A stretch of 64,000 nt of DNA from Mycolicibacterium pyrenivorans (lineage in GTDB: Bacteria > Actinomycetota > Actinomycetes > Mycobacteriales > Mycobacteriaceae): assembly GCF_025821625.1 (NCBI RefSeq), contig NZ_JACKSH010000107.1, forward strand, positions 24,900 to 88,899, read 5' to 3'. Below the pieces are notes generated by a model. It was not told the DNA's origin and made no database searches. It saw only the letters and a list, made by a program, of their open reading frames with translations. Each line of letters starts with the position of its first letter. Positions within the stretch are counted from its first letter, which is position 1. The position numbers and the translations under genes are program-made. Of this stretch, positions 17,808 to 25,913 are shown piece by piece.

Positions 17808-19907
17808 ATGGCGACACGAGCGGACGCGCAGGCGATCCTCGACCAACTGGCAGGCCCCGACGCCCGACTCCGCGACGACCAGTGGACGGCCATCGAGGCG
17901 CTGGTCGTGCACCGTCGCCGAGCACTCGTCGTCCAGCGCACCGGATGGGGGAAGTCGGCCGTCTACTTCATCGCCGCCAAGCTGCTGCGCGAGGAGGGAC
18001 GCGGGGCCACGGTCATCGTGTCGCCGCTGCTGGCGCTGATGCGCAACCAGGTGGCCGCCGCGGACCGCGCGGGCGTGCACGCCGCCACCATCAACTCGAG
18101 CAACGTCGCGGAGTGGTCCGACATCCACGAACGGGTGCGCGGCGGCGAACTCGACGTGCTGTTGGTCAGCCCGGAACGGTTGAACAATCCGGACTTTCGT
18201 GACGAGGTGCTTCCCGCACTCGCCCGCGACGCCGGGCTTGTCGTGGTGGACGAGGCGCACTGCGTGTCGGACTGGGGCCACGACTTCCGTCCCGACTACC
18301 GGCGCATCCGCACGCTCATCGCCGAACTCGGCACCGACGTCCCCGTGCTGGCCACCACCGCCACCGCCAACGACCGCGTGGTCGCCGATATCGCCGCCCA
18401 GTTGGGTGTCGGCGGCTCCGAGGCCGGGGACGGCACGCTGGTGCTGCGGGGTGGACTCGACCGGGAGTCGCTGCGGCTGTCGGTGGTGACGGCGGGCAAC
18501 CCGGCACAGCGCGCGGCTTGGCTTGCGACACATATCGATTCCCTTCCCGGCTGCGGAATCGTGTACACGTTGACCGTTGCGCAGGCCCATGACATCGCCG
18601 CGCTGTTGCGTGAGCACGGCCACCAGGTCGCGGCCTACACCGGTGCCACCGAGGCGGTGGAACGCGAGCAGCTCGAGGCGGATCTGTTGGCCAACCGGGT
18701 CAAGGCGCTCATCGCCACGTCGGCGTTGGGCATGGGCTTCGACAAGCCCGACCTCGGCTTCGTCGTCCACCTGGGCGCGCCGTCCTCTCCGATCGCCTAC
18801 TACCAGCAGGTCGGCCGCGCGGGCAGATCGACGGCGAGCGCCGAGGTGATCCTGCTGCCCGGACGTGAGGACCAGGACGTGTGGCGCTACTTCTCCTCGG
18901 TGGCCTTCCCCTCGGAAGCCATGGTGCGCAACGTGATCGGTGCCCTCGAGCCGCAACGGCCGCAGTCGACGCCCGCGCTGGAGCCGTTGGTCGATCTCGG
19001 GCGCTCCCGCCTGGAGATGGTGCTGAAGGTGCTCGACGTCGACGGGGCGGTGCGCCGGGTCAAGGGCGGCTGGATCGGCACCGGTGCGCCGTGGGAGTAC
19101 GACGAGCCGCGCTACCGCACCCTCGACGAGGCCCGCAGGCGCGAGCAGCAGGCCATGCTCGACTACCAGGCCACCGACGGGTGCCGGATGGCGTTCCTGC
19201 GCCGCCAACTCGACGATCCCGACCTCGGCGAGGACGAGCGCTGCGGCCGGTGCGACAACTGCACCGGCACCCGCTTCGGCGGCGAGGTCGATGCCGGCGC
19301 CGCCGAGGACGCGCGGCAGCGGCTCATGCGACCGGGAGTGGAGATCGCGGCGCGCAAGCAGTGGCCGTCGGGCATGGCCAAGCTCGGCGTCGAACTCACC
19401 GGCCGGATCACTGACGGCCCGGAGCCGGGGCGCGTCATCGGCCGGTTGACCGACCTGGGTTGGGGCGCCCGGTTGCGCAGGCTGCTCGACGAACCCGACG
19501 CCGAGGTGTCCGACGACGTCGTTGCGGCGGCGGTGAAGGTGCTGGCGTCCTGGGACTGGGCCGAGCGGCCGACCGCGGTGATGGCGCTGGACTCGCACGC
19601 CCATCCGCTGCTGATCTCGTCGCTGGCCCGGAAGCTGGCCGAGCTGGGCCGGCTCACCGATCTCGGCACGCTGCGGTACGCACCCGAGCGTCGGCAGGTG
19701 ACCGCCGTGAACTCGGCCTACCGGGTCGCGGCACTGCACGGGTCGTGGTCGGCGCCGGATGAGGGCCCGATCCGCGCGGCGGGCGGGCCGGTGCTCCTGG
19801 TCGACGACATGACCGACACCGGCTGGACGCTGACGATGGCCTCGCGGGTGGTGCGCGCCGCGGGGGCGCCCGCGGTGCTTCCCTTCGCGCTGGCCGGAAC
19901 CAGCTGA
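17808..19907 (+). CDS. RecQ-family ATP-dependent helicase with C-terminal phosphoribosyltransferase-like domain
   Basis: 699 residues from ATG 17808; the frame is open 19 codons upstream, but homology begins at MATRADAQAIL. Helicase motifs: Walker A TGWGKS (45-50), DEAH box (148-151), motif III TATAND, motif VI QVGRAGRS. The RecQ zinc ligands are C459, C479, C482 and C485. Instead of an HRDC domain the C-terminus ends in a PRPP-binding-type loop VLLVDDMTDTGWTLT (about 663-677), typical of type-I phosphoribosyltransferases. It probably acts in DNA repair or recombination. Such helicase-PRT fusions occur in actinobacteria, but the role of the PRT part is unknown. Confidence 0.9.
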   Translation: MATRADAQAILDQLAGPDARLRDDQWTAIEALVVHRRRALVVQRTGWGKSAVYFIAAKLLREEGRGATVIVSPLLALMRNQVAAADRAGVHAATINSSNVAEWSDIHERVRGGELDVLLVSPERLNNPDFRDEVLPALARDAGLVVVDEAHCVSDWGHDFRPDYRRIRTLIAELGTDVPVLATTATANDRVVADIAAQLGVGGSEAGDGTLVLRGGLDRESLRLSVVTAGNPAQRAAWLATHIDSLPGCGIVYTLTVAQAHDIAALLREHGHQVAAYTGATEAVEREQLEADLLANRVKALIATSALGMGFDKPDLGFVVHLGAPSSPIAYYQQVGRAGRSTASAEVILLPGREDQDVWRYFSSVAFPSEAMVRNVIGALEPQRPQSTPALEPLVDLGRSRLEMVLKVLDVDGAVRRVKGGWIGTGAPWEYDEPRYRTLDEARRREQQAMLDYQATDGCRMAFLRRQLDDPDLGEDERCGRCDNCTGTRFGGEVDAGAAEDARQRLMRPGVEIAARKQWPSGMAKLGVELTGRITDGPEPGRVIGRLTDLGWGARLRRLLDEPDAEVSDDVVAAAVKVLASWDWAERPTAVMALDSHAHPLLISSLARKLAELGRLTDLGTLRYAPERRQVTAVNSAYRVAALHGSWSAPDEGPIRAAGGPVLLVDDMTDTGWTLTMASRVVRAAGAPAVLPFALAGTS

Positions 19908-20819
19908 CTAACGTCGCGGTTTCGCGCCCCCGAGTTGGGCGGTCACCGCGTCGGCCGTCGCCATCAGGGAGCGCGCGCGTTCGGAGATCTCGCGGTCGGT
20001 CAACGATTCGCCGACGTGCATGGACGCGACCATGACCTGCCGTTGGTGGTGGTCGTAGACGGGCGCGGAGATCACGCTGATGTCCGAACGGGCACCGCGG
20101 CGGCGTCCTTCGGTCTCGGAGCGCAGGTACACCCGCTCACCGATGTCGGACACCAATTCGCCCAGCAGCGCCCGTAATTCGTCGGGCAGGTTGCTCGACA
20201 TCCCCGCCATCAGCGAGTACAGCCGACGACCACCGGGGGTCAGCCGTTCGACGAGATGGCCGTCGGCCCGGCACGCGGCGATCACGCGGTCGAGGTGTTC
20301 GGTGTCGGTGCGCAGCGGGATGGTGGGCTCCTTGGCCAGCCAGTCGCGCAACGCGTCGTCGTCCCACAGCACGAACATCAGCCCCACCGGCGGAGCGAAG
20401 GGATAGCTCTGGCCCACCTGGACGCCGACGTCCGCGCCGGGGGGCCCGACGAGTTCGAGCAGGGTGATGCGGTCGTCGATCACCGCGGAAAGCGCGGCCG
20501 TGGTGCCGTACATCGCCGACAGCCGACGCAGTTCCGTGCGCGCCGCGGGGTTGACCCGCATGGACTCCTGTGCGGTGTGGCCGAGCGAAATCAGTCTCGG
20601 CCCAACCCGATACGTCTTGTCGTGGGCGTCGCGGACCAGGTAGCGCGCGTCGGTGAGTGTTGTGACGATGCCGAGGCACGTCGGCTTGCTCATCCCGAGG
20701 CGGCGGGCCAGTTCCGAGAGGCCGAATCCGTCGTGCGGGTGCTCGGCCAGGAAGTCGAGGACGGCCACGACGCGCTCGGTGGGTGGCGACGTCCTGCCTG
20801 CGCTGTCCGGTTGCCGCAT
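19908..20819 (-). CDS. IclR-family transcriptional regulator
   Basis: 303 residues. N-terminal winged HTH (ERVVAVLDFLAE ... LSELARRLGMSKPTCLGIVTTL), then an IclR effector domain (GHTAQESMRVNPAARTELRRLSAMYGTTAALS; VGPPGADVGVQVGQSYPFAPPVG). It is divergent from the DUF1214-SDR-sulfotransferase operon with a perfect KstR-type palindrome between them, so it may be KstR-controlled, may regulate that operon, or both. The ligand is unknown. It converges tail-to-tail with the recQ-like gene with no gap. Confidence 0.9.
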   Translation of the reverse strand: MRQPDSAGRTSPPTERVVAVLDFLAEHPHDGFGLSELARRLGMSKPTCLGIVTTLTDARYLVRDAHDKTYRVGPRLISLGHTAQESMRVNPAARTELRRLSAMYGTTAALSAVIDDRITLLELVGPPGADVGVQVGQSYPFAPPVGLMFVLWDDDALRDWLAKEPTIPLRTDTEHLDRVIAACRADGHLVERLTPGGRRLYSLMAGMSSNLPDELRALLGELVSDIGERVYLRSETEGRRRGARSDISVISAPVYDHHQRQVMVASMHVGESLTDREISERARSLMATADAVTAQLGGAKPRR

Positions 20820-20844
20820 GCTCCCGCCGCCCGTTGACTCGAAT

Positions 20845-20858
20845 TAGAACGCGTTCTA
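20845..20858. promoter_or_regulatory. KstR-type operator, perfect palindrome
   Basis: TAGAACGCGTTCTA is a perfect inverted repeat, 25 nt before the IclR start and 72 nt before the DUF1214 gene, so it can control both directions. Confidence 0.85.
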
Positions 20859-20930
20859 CTGTCAGGGCGGAAAGTCTACCAGCTCGGTCCAATATTGGAC
20901 CGCACTGGACAGTGAGAGGCGATTACCCGG

Positions 20931-22058
20931 ATGTACTCCCAGCCGCTGGCCGACGCCGTCGCCGAGGCCGAGCGCCTCGTCGCCGAAGCACCCTTCATCG
21001 AGTCCGAGGCGGATCTGCTCGAGGGTCTGCAGTACCTCGCCGGTTGTATCGCGGCGTGCACGCACGTCGCCTTCGACTACGACCGTGACCACCCGTTTCT
21101 CCACAGCGGCACCGGTCCGTTCACCAAGATGGGGTTGGACAACCCCGACACGATGTACTTCGGCACCCGCGTGCAGCCCGGTCACGAATACGTCGTCACC
21201 GGCAAGCGGGGCACCACCACCGACGTGAGCTTCCAGCTGCTGGGCGGTGAGTACACCGACGACAACGTGCCCGACAGCGAGACGGCGTTCGACGACCGCA
21301 AGCTCGACATCGCCGCCGACGGCACCTTCGAGTGGCGTTTCACGCCACCCAGTCCGTCGCAGCTGGTGATCCGCGAGGTGTACAACGACTGGTCCGCACA
21401 ACGCGGCACCTTCGCGATCGCGCGCACCGACACCGCAGGCACCGCGCCGCCACCGCTGACCAAGGAACTCATCGAGAAGCGGTACGCGGTGGCCGGCAAG
21501 CAGTTGGTGCAGCGCGTCAAGACATGGCTGCAGTTCCCGCAGTGGTTCTACACCGACAGCCCGGCCAACACGATGGTGCCGCCGCGCCTCACACCCGGTG
21601 GGCTGGCCACCCAGTACTCGTCGGCCGGCCAGTTCGACCTGGCCGACGACCAGGCGCTCATCATCACGCTGCCGGTCACCGACGCACCGTATCTCGGCTT
21701 CCAGCTGGGCAGCCTGTGGTACATCTCGCTGGACTACATCAACCACCAGACCTCGCTGAACGGCACTCAGGCGCAAGCGGATCCGGACGACAAGATCCGC
21801 ATCGTGGTGTCCGACAGGAACCCGGGCGTCACCAACTGGGTCGAGACGCTGAGGCACCGCAAGGGTTTCCTGCAGTTCCGCTGGCAGCGGGTCTCCCGCG
21901 AGCTCACCGCCGCCGACGGTCCGACGGTCGAGCTCGTCGGCATCGACGACGTTGCCGGGGCACTGCCGTACTACGAGTCGAACAAGATCTCCGAAGAGGA
22001 CTGGCGAGCGCGGATCGCGTTACGTCAGAAGCAAATAGGCGAGAGAATGGTGGGTTAG
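20931..22058 (+). CDS. DUF1214-domain protein of the sterol locus (Rv3531c-like)
   Basis: 375 residues, function unknown. A helical N-terminal part (1-60) is followed by beta-rich sequence; the region of about residues 195-330 (LADDQALIITLPVTDAPYLG ... LRHRKGFLQFRWQR) fits DUF1214. No catalytic motif or signal peptide is apparent. It heads a three-gene operon with an SDR and a sulfotransferase, the same trio as Rv3531c-Rv3530c-Rv3529c in M. tuberculosis, behind a KstR-type box. A role in modifying or handling a sterol metabolite is inferred from context only. Confidence 0.85.
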   Translation: MYSQPLADAVAEAERLVAEAPFIESEADLLEGLQYLAGCIAACTHVAFDYDRDHPFLHSGTGPFTKMGLDNPDTMYFGTRVQPGHEYVVTGKRGTTTDVSFQLLGGEYTDDNVPDSETAFDDRKLDIAADGTFEWRFTPPSPSQLVIREVYNDWSAQRGTFAIARTDTAGTAPPPLTKELIEKRYAVAGKQLVQRVKTWLQFPQWFYTDSPANTMVPPRLTPGGLATQYSSAGQFDLADDQALIITLPVTDAPYLGFQLGSLWYISLDYINHQTSLNGTQAQADPDDKIRIVVSDRNPGVTNWVETLRHRKGFLQFRWQRVSRELTAADGPTVELVGIDDVAGALPYYESNKISEEDWRARIALRQKQIGERMVG

Positions 22059-22061
22059 GAC

Positions 22062-22862
22062 ATGGCCGGTTCCGAGGGCTCCAGCGGGCTGTTGAAGGAC
22101 AAGGTCGTGGTGATCAGCGGTGTCGGGCCGGCGCTGGGCACCACGCTCGCGCGGCGGTGCGCCGAGGCCGGCGCCGATCTGGTGCTGGCCGCTCGCACCG
22201 TGGAGCGGCTCGACGACGTCGCCGAGCAGATCACCGGTCTCGGAAGGCGCGCGCTGTCCGTCGGCACGGACATCACCGACGAGGCGCAGGTGAACAACCT
22301 GATCGAGGAGTCGCTCAACGCGTACGGCAAGGTCGATGTCCTGATCAACAACGCGTTTCGGGTGCCCTCCATGAAGCCCTTCGCCAACACGTCGTTCGAG
22401 CACATCCGCGAGACCATCGAACTCACCGTCCTCGGTGCGCTGCGCCTCATCCAGGGATTCACCCCGGCCCTGACCGAGTCGAAAGGCTCTGTGGTGAACG
22501 TCAATTCGATGGTGGTCCGGCACTCGGACCCCAAGCAGGGTGCGTACAAGATGGCCAAGTCGGCGCTGCTGGCCATGTCGCAGTCACTGGCCAGTGAACT
22601 CGGCCCTCAAGGTATCCGGGTGAATTCCGTTCTGCCCGGTTATATCTGGGGCGGCACGCTGCAGGGATACTTCCAGCACCAGGCGGGCAAGTACGGCACC
22701 ACCGTCGAGGAGATCTACAAGGCCGCCGCGGTCAACAGCGATCTGAAGCGCCTGCCCACCGAGGACGAAGTCGCCTCGGCGATCCTGTTCATGGCCAGCG
22801 ACCTGTCCAGCGGTATCACCGGCCAGGCGCTCGACGTCAACTGCGGGGAGTTCAAGGCCTGA
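22062..22862 (+). CDS. Short-chain dehydrogenase/reductase (Rv3530c-like)
   Basis: 266-residue SDR. The nucleotide-binding turn is GVGPALG, lacking the usual TGxxxGIG form. The NNAF motif and the catalytic Tyr/Lys of AYKMAKSAL are present, with Ser in NVNSMVV. It ends in the typical DVNCGEF segment. The substrate is unknown; operon position points to a hydroxy/keto sterol intermediate. It starts 3 nt after the DUF1214 gene and is followed 1 nt later by the sulfotransferase. Confidence 0.88.
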   Translation: MAGSEGSSGLLKDKVVVISGVGPALGTTLARRCAEAGADLVLAARTVERLDDVAEQITGLGRRALSVGTDITDEAQVNNLIEESLNAYGKVDVLINNAFRVPSMKPFANTSFEHIRETIELTVLGALRLIQGFTPALTESKGSVVNVNSMVVRHSDPKQGAYKMAKSALLAMSQSLASELGPQGIRVNSVLPGYIWGGTLQGYFQHQAGKYGTTVEEIYKAAAVNSDLKRLPTEDEVASAILFMASDLSSGITGQALDVNCGEFKA

Positions 22863-22863
22863 C

Positions 22864-24039
22864 ATGAGTGCTCACACCGCGAGGACCAATGTGGGAACCG
22901 TCGAGGACCTGCACGCCTCGGCCACGAAGGCGTGCGGCCTCGACGATTTCGGAACCGACGACGACAACTACCGCGAGGCGCTCGCGGTGTTGCTGGATTC
23001 CTACGCGCGCGACGCCGACCTCACCGAGATCGGCAGCAAGATGCAGCGGTTCTTCGCGCGAAACGCCTTGGTGGCGCGGCTCGTGTCCGAGGCTGCGTTC
23101 AAGCAATACCCTCAGCACGCCGAGGTCCCCATCGAGCGGCCGATCTTCGTCACCGGCCTGCCGCGCACGGGTACGACGGCCATCCACCGGCTGCTCGCCG
23201 CCGATCCGCGGCACCAGGGTCTGGAGCTGTGGCTCGCGGAGTTCCCCCAACCGCGTCCGCCCCGCGAGACCTGGTCGCAGAACCCGGTTTTCACGCAGAT
23301 CGACGCGCAGTTCACCAAGGCGCACGAGGAGAACCCGGACTACACCGGATTGCACTACATGACCGCCGACGAGGTGGAGGAGTGCTGGCAGCTGCTGCGC
23401 CAGTCGCTGCACTCGGTCTCCTACGAGACGCTCGCGCATCTGCCGACGTACTCCCAATGGCTGGCCCGGCAGGATTGGACCAAGCCCTATCAACGCCACC
23501 GCAAGAACCTGCAACTGATCGGCCTCAACGACGCCGAAAAGCGCTGGGTGCTGAAGAACCCGAGCCATCTCTTCGCGTTGGACGCGCTGATGGCAACCTA
23601 CCCGGATGCCCTGGTGGTGCAGTGTCACCGGCCCGCCGAGACCATCATGGCGTCGATGTGCTCGCTGGCCCAACACACCACCGAGGGCTGGTCGAACACG
23701 TTCGTCGGGGACGTCATCGGCGCCGACTCGATGGAGACATGGTCGCGGGGCCTCGAGTTGTTCAATGCCGAACGCGCCAAGCATGATCCGGCACAGTTCT
23801 ACGATCTGGACTACTTCGCGTTGATCAGGGACCCGATCGCCACCGTGGAGGGGGTCTACAGCCATTTCGGCATCGAATGGACCGACGCCGCCAGGGACGC
23901 GATGACGGCCACCCACGCGCAGAGCAAGCAGGGCCCGCGCGCACCGAAGCACACCTACTCACTGGCCGATTACGGGCTGACCGGCGAACAGGTCCGGGAG
24001 CGGTTCAGCGGCCTGGAGCGTCGCTGGCCTTCGGCCTAG
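22864..24039 (+). CDS. Sulfotransferase-family protein (Rv3529c-like)
   Basis: 391 residues. The PAPS-binding 5'-phosphosulfate loop appears as FVTGLPRTGTTAIHRLLA (about residues 97-114), followed by long helical regions as in mycobacterial Stf-type enzymes. It would move sulfate from PAPS to an acceptor hydroxyl; a sterol or lipid acceptor is only inferred from the operon. Its stop codon TAG overlaps the stop of the convergent kinase gene in a shared CTAG. Confidence 0.87.
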   Translation: MSAHTARTNVGTVEDLHASATKACGLDDFGTDDDNYREALAVLLDSYARDADLTEIGSKMQRFFARNALVARLVSEAAFKQYPQHAEVPIERPIFVTGLPRTGTTAIHRLLAADPRHQGLELWLAEFPQPRPPRETWSQNPVFTQIDAQFTKAHEENPDYTGLHYMTADEVEECWQLLRQSLHSVSYETLAHLPTYSQWLARQDWTKPYQRHRKNLQLIGLNDAEKRWVLKNPSHLFALDALMATYPDALVVQCHRPAETIMASMCSLAQHTTEGWSNTFVGDVIGADSMETWSRGLELFNAERAKHDPAQFYDLDYFALIRDPIATVEGVYSHFGIEWTDAARDAMTATHAQSKQGPRAPKHTYSLADYGLTGEQVRERFSGLERRWPSA

Positions 24040-25241
24040 TCGTCGTCCTTCTTGTCCTTCTTGCCGTTCCCGTTTCCATTTCCTCGCCCGTTGCCGGGTT
24101 TCGGCTTCACCGGCGGGGCCTGTTCGATCACGGGTGGGGGCGTGCTGACGACGGGTGTCGGCGCCGGCGCCGGGCTGCTCGTCGTCGGCTCGGGAACCGA
24201 CACGGCAGGTGTCGGCGGCGACTGGGACGCTGCGACGATGATCGTCGCCGCGACTGCCGCGACTGCCGCGACGACACCGATACCGGCGGCCGCCAGCACC
24301 TTGGTCCGGCGCGAGGCCCGGTTCGGCGCCGGCGGCACATAGGCCAGCGAGACGGGCTGCAGGTGCGGCGGCATCTCCATCACCTTGGTCGGCGTCCGCA
24401 CCGGCGCGCCCTGCACCATCGTCGCCGCGGGTGCGGCGATCGGACGTCCCTGCAGCGCCGCGAGCATGTCCGCCGCCGCGTCGAACCGCTCGGTCGGGAC
24501 GGGCGCCATGGCGCGTTCGACCACGGCGGCCAGCGACGGTTCCACATCGGGCCGCACGGCGGACACCGGCGGTGGTCGGTCGGTCATGATCGCGTGTGCC
24601 AGCGCGGCGGCATTGCCGTGGCTGAACCGCGGACGCCCGGCCAGCGATTCGAAGCCGACGACGCCGACCGCGTACAAGTCGTCGGCGATCGACGCCGGCG
24701 CCCCGGCGATCCGCTCGGGGCTCAGGTAGGCCATGGTTCCCAGCACCTCGCCGGTTCTGGTGAAGTTGCCTGCATCGAGCGCCTTGGCGATCCCGAAGTC
24801 CGCGAGCTTGACCGTGTCACCGGAAACGGCGTGCAGGATGTTGCCGGGTTTGATGTCGCGATGCAGGATGCGCGCACTGTGTGCGGCATGCAGTGCGCCG
24901 AGCACGTTGTCGAGCACGCCGCGGAGCCGTTCCTGCGCCAGCGGTCCCCGGGCGATCTCGTCCGCCAGCGAGGTTCCCGGCAACCGCTCCATCACGATGA
25001 ACGGCACACCGTCGTGTTCACCGCTGTCGTACACCGAGACGATGTTGGGGTGATTCAACGAGGCGGCGGCACGGGCCTCGTCGCGAAAGCGCGTACGCAT
25101 CTCCGGTTGGCTGCCCAGGACCGGATGCAGCAGTTTGACGGCGACCGGGCGATCGAGGTGGGTGTCCCACCCGTCGCGCACTTCGGCCATCCCACCACAG
25201 CCGAGCGCGTCGCCCAGCCGGTATCGGCCGGCAATCATCAC
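24036..25241 (-). CDS. Transmembrane Ser/Thr protein kinase
   Basis: 401 residues. Kinase domain 1-265: glycine loop GCGGMAEV, catalytic Lys36 (VAVK), HRDIKPGN loop, DFG (LADFGIAKA) and SPE in place of APE. A juxtamembrane stretch is followed by one transmembrane helix (about 310-332), then a short Pro-rich exported tail (PAPAPTPVVSTPPP) ending in GNGNGKKDKKDDD. No folded sensor domain follows the membrane helix. Start GTG 25241 (or ATG 25238). A 33-codon ORF ends 6 nt upstream, so the two are probably coupled. Targets are unknown. Confidence 0.92.
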   Translation of the reverse strand: MMIAGRYRLGDALGCGGMAEVRDGWDTHLDRPVAVKLLHPVLGSQPEMRTRFRDEARAAASLNHPNIVSVYDSGEHDGVPFIVMERLPGTSLADEIARGPLAQERLRGVLDNVLGALHAAHSARILHRDIKPGNILHAVSGDTVKLADFGIAKALDAGNFTRTGEVLGTMAYLSPERIAGAPASIADDLYAVGVVGFESLAGRPRFSHGNAAALAHAIMTDRPPPVSAVRPDVEPSLAAVVERAMAPVPTERFDAAADMLAALQGRPIAAPAATMVQGAPVRTPTKVMEMPPHLQPVSLAYVPPAPNRASRRTKVLAAAGIGVVAAVAAVAATIIVAASQSPPTPAVSVPEPTTSSPAPAPTPVVSTPPPVIEQAPPVKPKPGNGRGNGNGNGKKDKKDDD

Positions 25242-25247
25242 GCCGGC

Positions 25248-25349
25248 CTAACGATGGCTAACGCAGTCCGGGTTCAGGTCGTGGCAGACCGGGATACCCA
25301 CGGGTCCCTTACCCCACTCGCTGATCGCGGCAAGCGTCGTCATCATCAT
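25248..25349 (-). CDS. Candidate 33-residue small protein upstream of the kinase
   Basis: The frame MMMTTLAAISEWGKGPVGIP-VCHDLNPDCVSHR starts at ATG 25349 behind a good ribosome site (GGGAGGTG, 4 nt from the ATG) and stops 6 nt before the kinase GTG. It has two Cys and a Gly-Pro-rich middle, no signal peptide and no family recognised. It could be a regulatory leader ORF for the kinase, a stand-alone small protein, or a RiPP-like precursor (least supported, no maturase nearby). Confidence 0.55.
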   Translation of the reverse strand: MMMTTLAAISEWGKGPVGIPVCHDLNPDCVSHR

Positions 25350-25425
25350 GGGTGCACCTCCCAGGGCAGACTTCCCGACCCTTTGGCTCAAGGTATTGCC
25401 CGTCGTGCCGCGATCGCAAACGCGG

Positions 25426-25911
25426 TCAGCCGTCCCCCGGGGACGGCGCGGTAGAGGCTTCCTCCAGACAGCCCTCCGCCACGGCGTGCTTGATGCTGTC
25501 GGCAAGACGCGGGCAGGAGCGTTCGCGGGCCGGGTCGCCGCCGGAGGCGCGGATCTCCGCGAAATGTGCGCATCGCTGGGTCGCCTCGGAGTTCCACTGC
25601 ACCGCCGTGTGCGCGGGGCCCAGCTTCTTCACCGACACGGCGACATGGCAGAAGCGGCAGTCGATCGACACCAGCCCGGAGGTCAGGTAGCGCTCGCGAT
25701 CGCGCTGGGTGCTCTCCCGCACCGCCGCCGCGCGGTCCGGATCGGAGGCGAAATCCGGTGCCTTGCGCCATGATCCGCCGCTCTCGCCGCTGTCTTTGGT
25801 CTCGCCGCCGCCGCCGTGACCGTGAGCGTGTTCGTCGTCGTCGTGGCCGTGCAGCAGCAGCATCGACCGGGCAAGGCGGTCCACGTCGGGCGGCTGCTGA
25901 CTCGAGCTCAT
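25426..25911 (-). CDS. Cys/His-rich unknown protein downstream of kshA (Rv3527-like)
   Basis: 161 residues from ATG 25911, two nt after the kshA stop. The N-terminal third is acidic and His-rich (LLLHGHDDDEHAHGHGGGG), suggesting metal binding. The C-terminal half carries five Cys: SIDCRFCHVAV (CxxC), TQRCAHFAEI, ERSCPRL and EGCLE. No known family motif was recognised. The gene sits behind kshA in M. tuberculosis too (Rv3527 next to Rv3526), so a link to KshA (metal or cluster supply, electron transfer, stability) is plausible but unproven. Confidence 0.75.
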   Translation of the reverse strand: MSSSQQPPDVDRLARSMLLLHGHDDDEHAHGHGGGGETKDSGESGGSWRKAPDFASDPDRAAAVRESTQRDRERYLTSGLVSIDCRFCHVAVSVKKLGPAHTAVQWNSEATQRCAHFAEIRASGGDPARERSCPRLADSIKHAVAEGCLEEASTAPSPGDG

Positions 25912-25913
25912 AC

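Noticed and set aside
17511..19739. 742-codon minus-strand frame opposite the RecQ-like gene
   Set aside because: High-GC shadow frame; the plus strand carries all helicase motifs.
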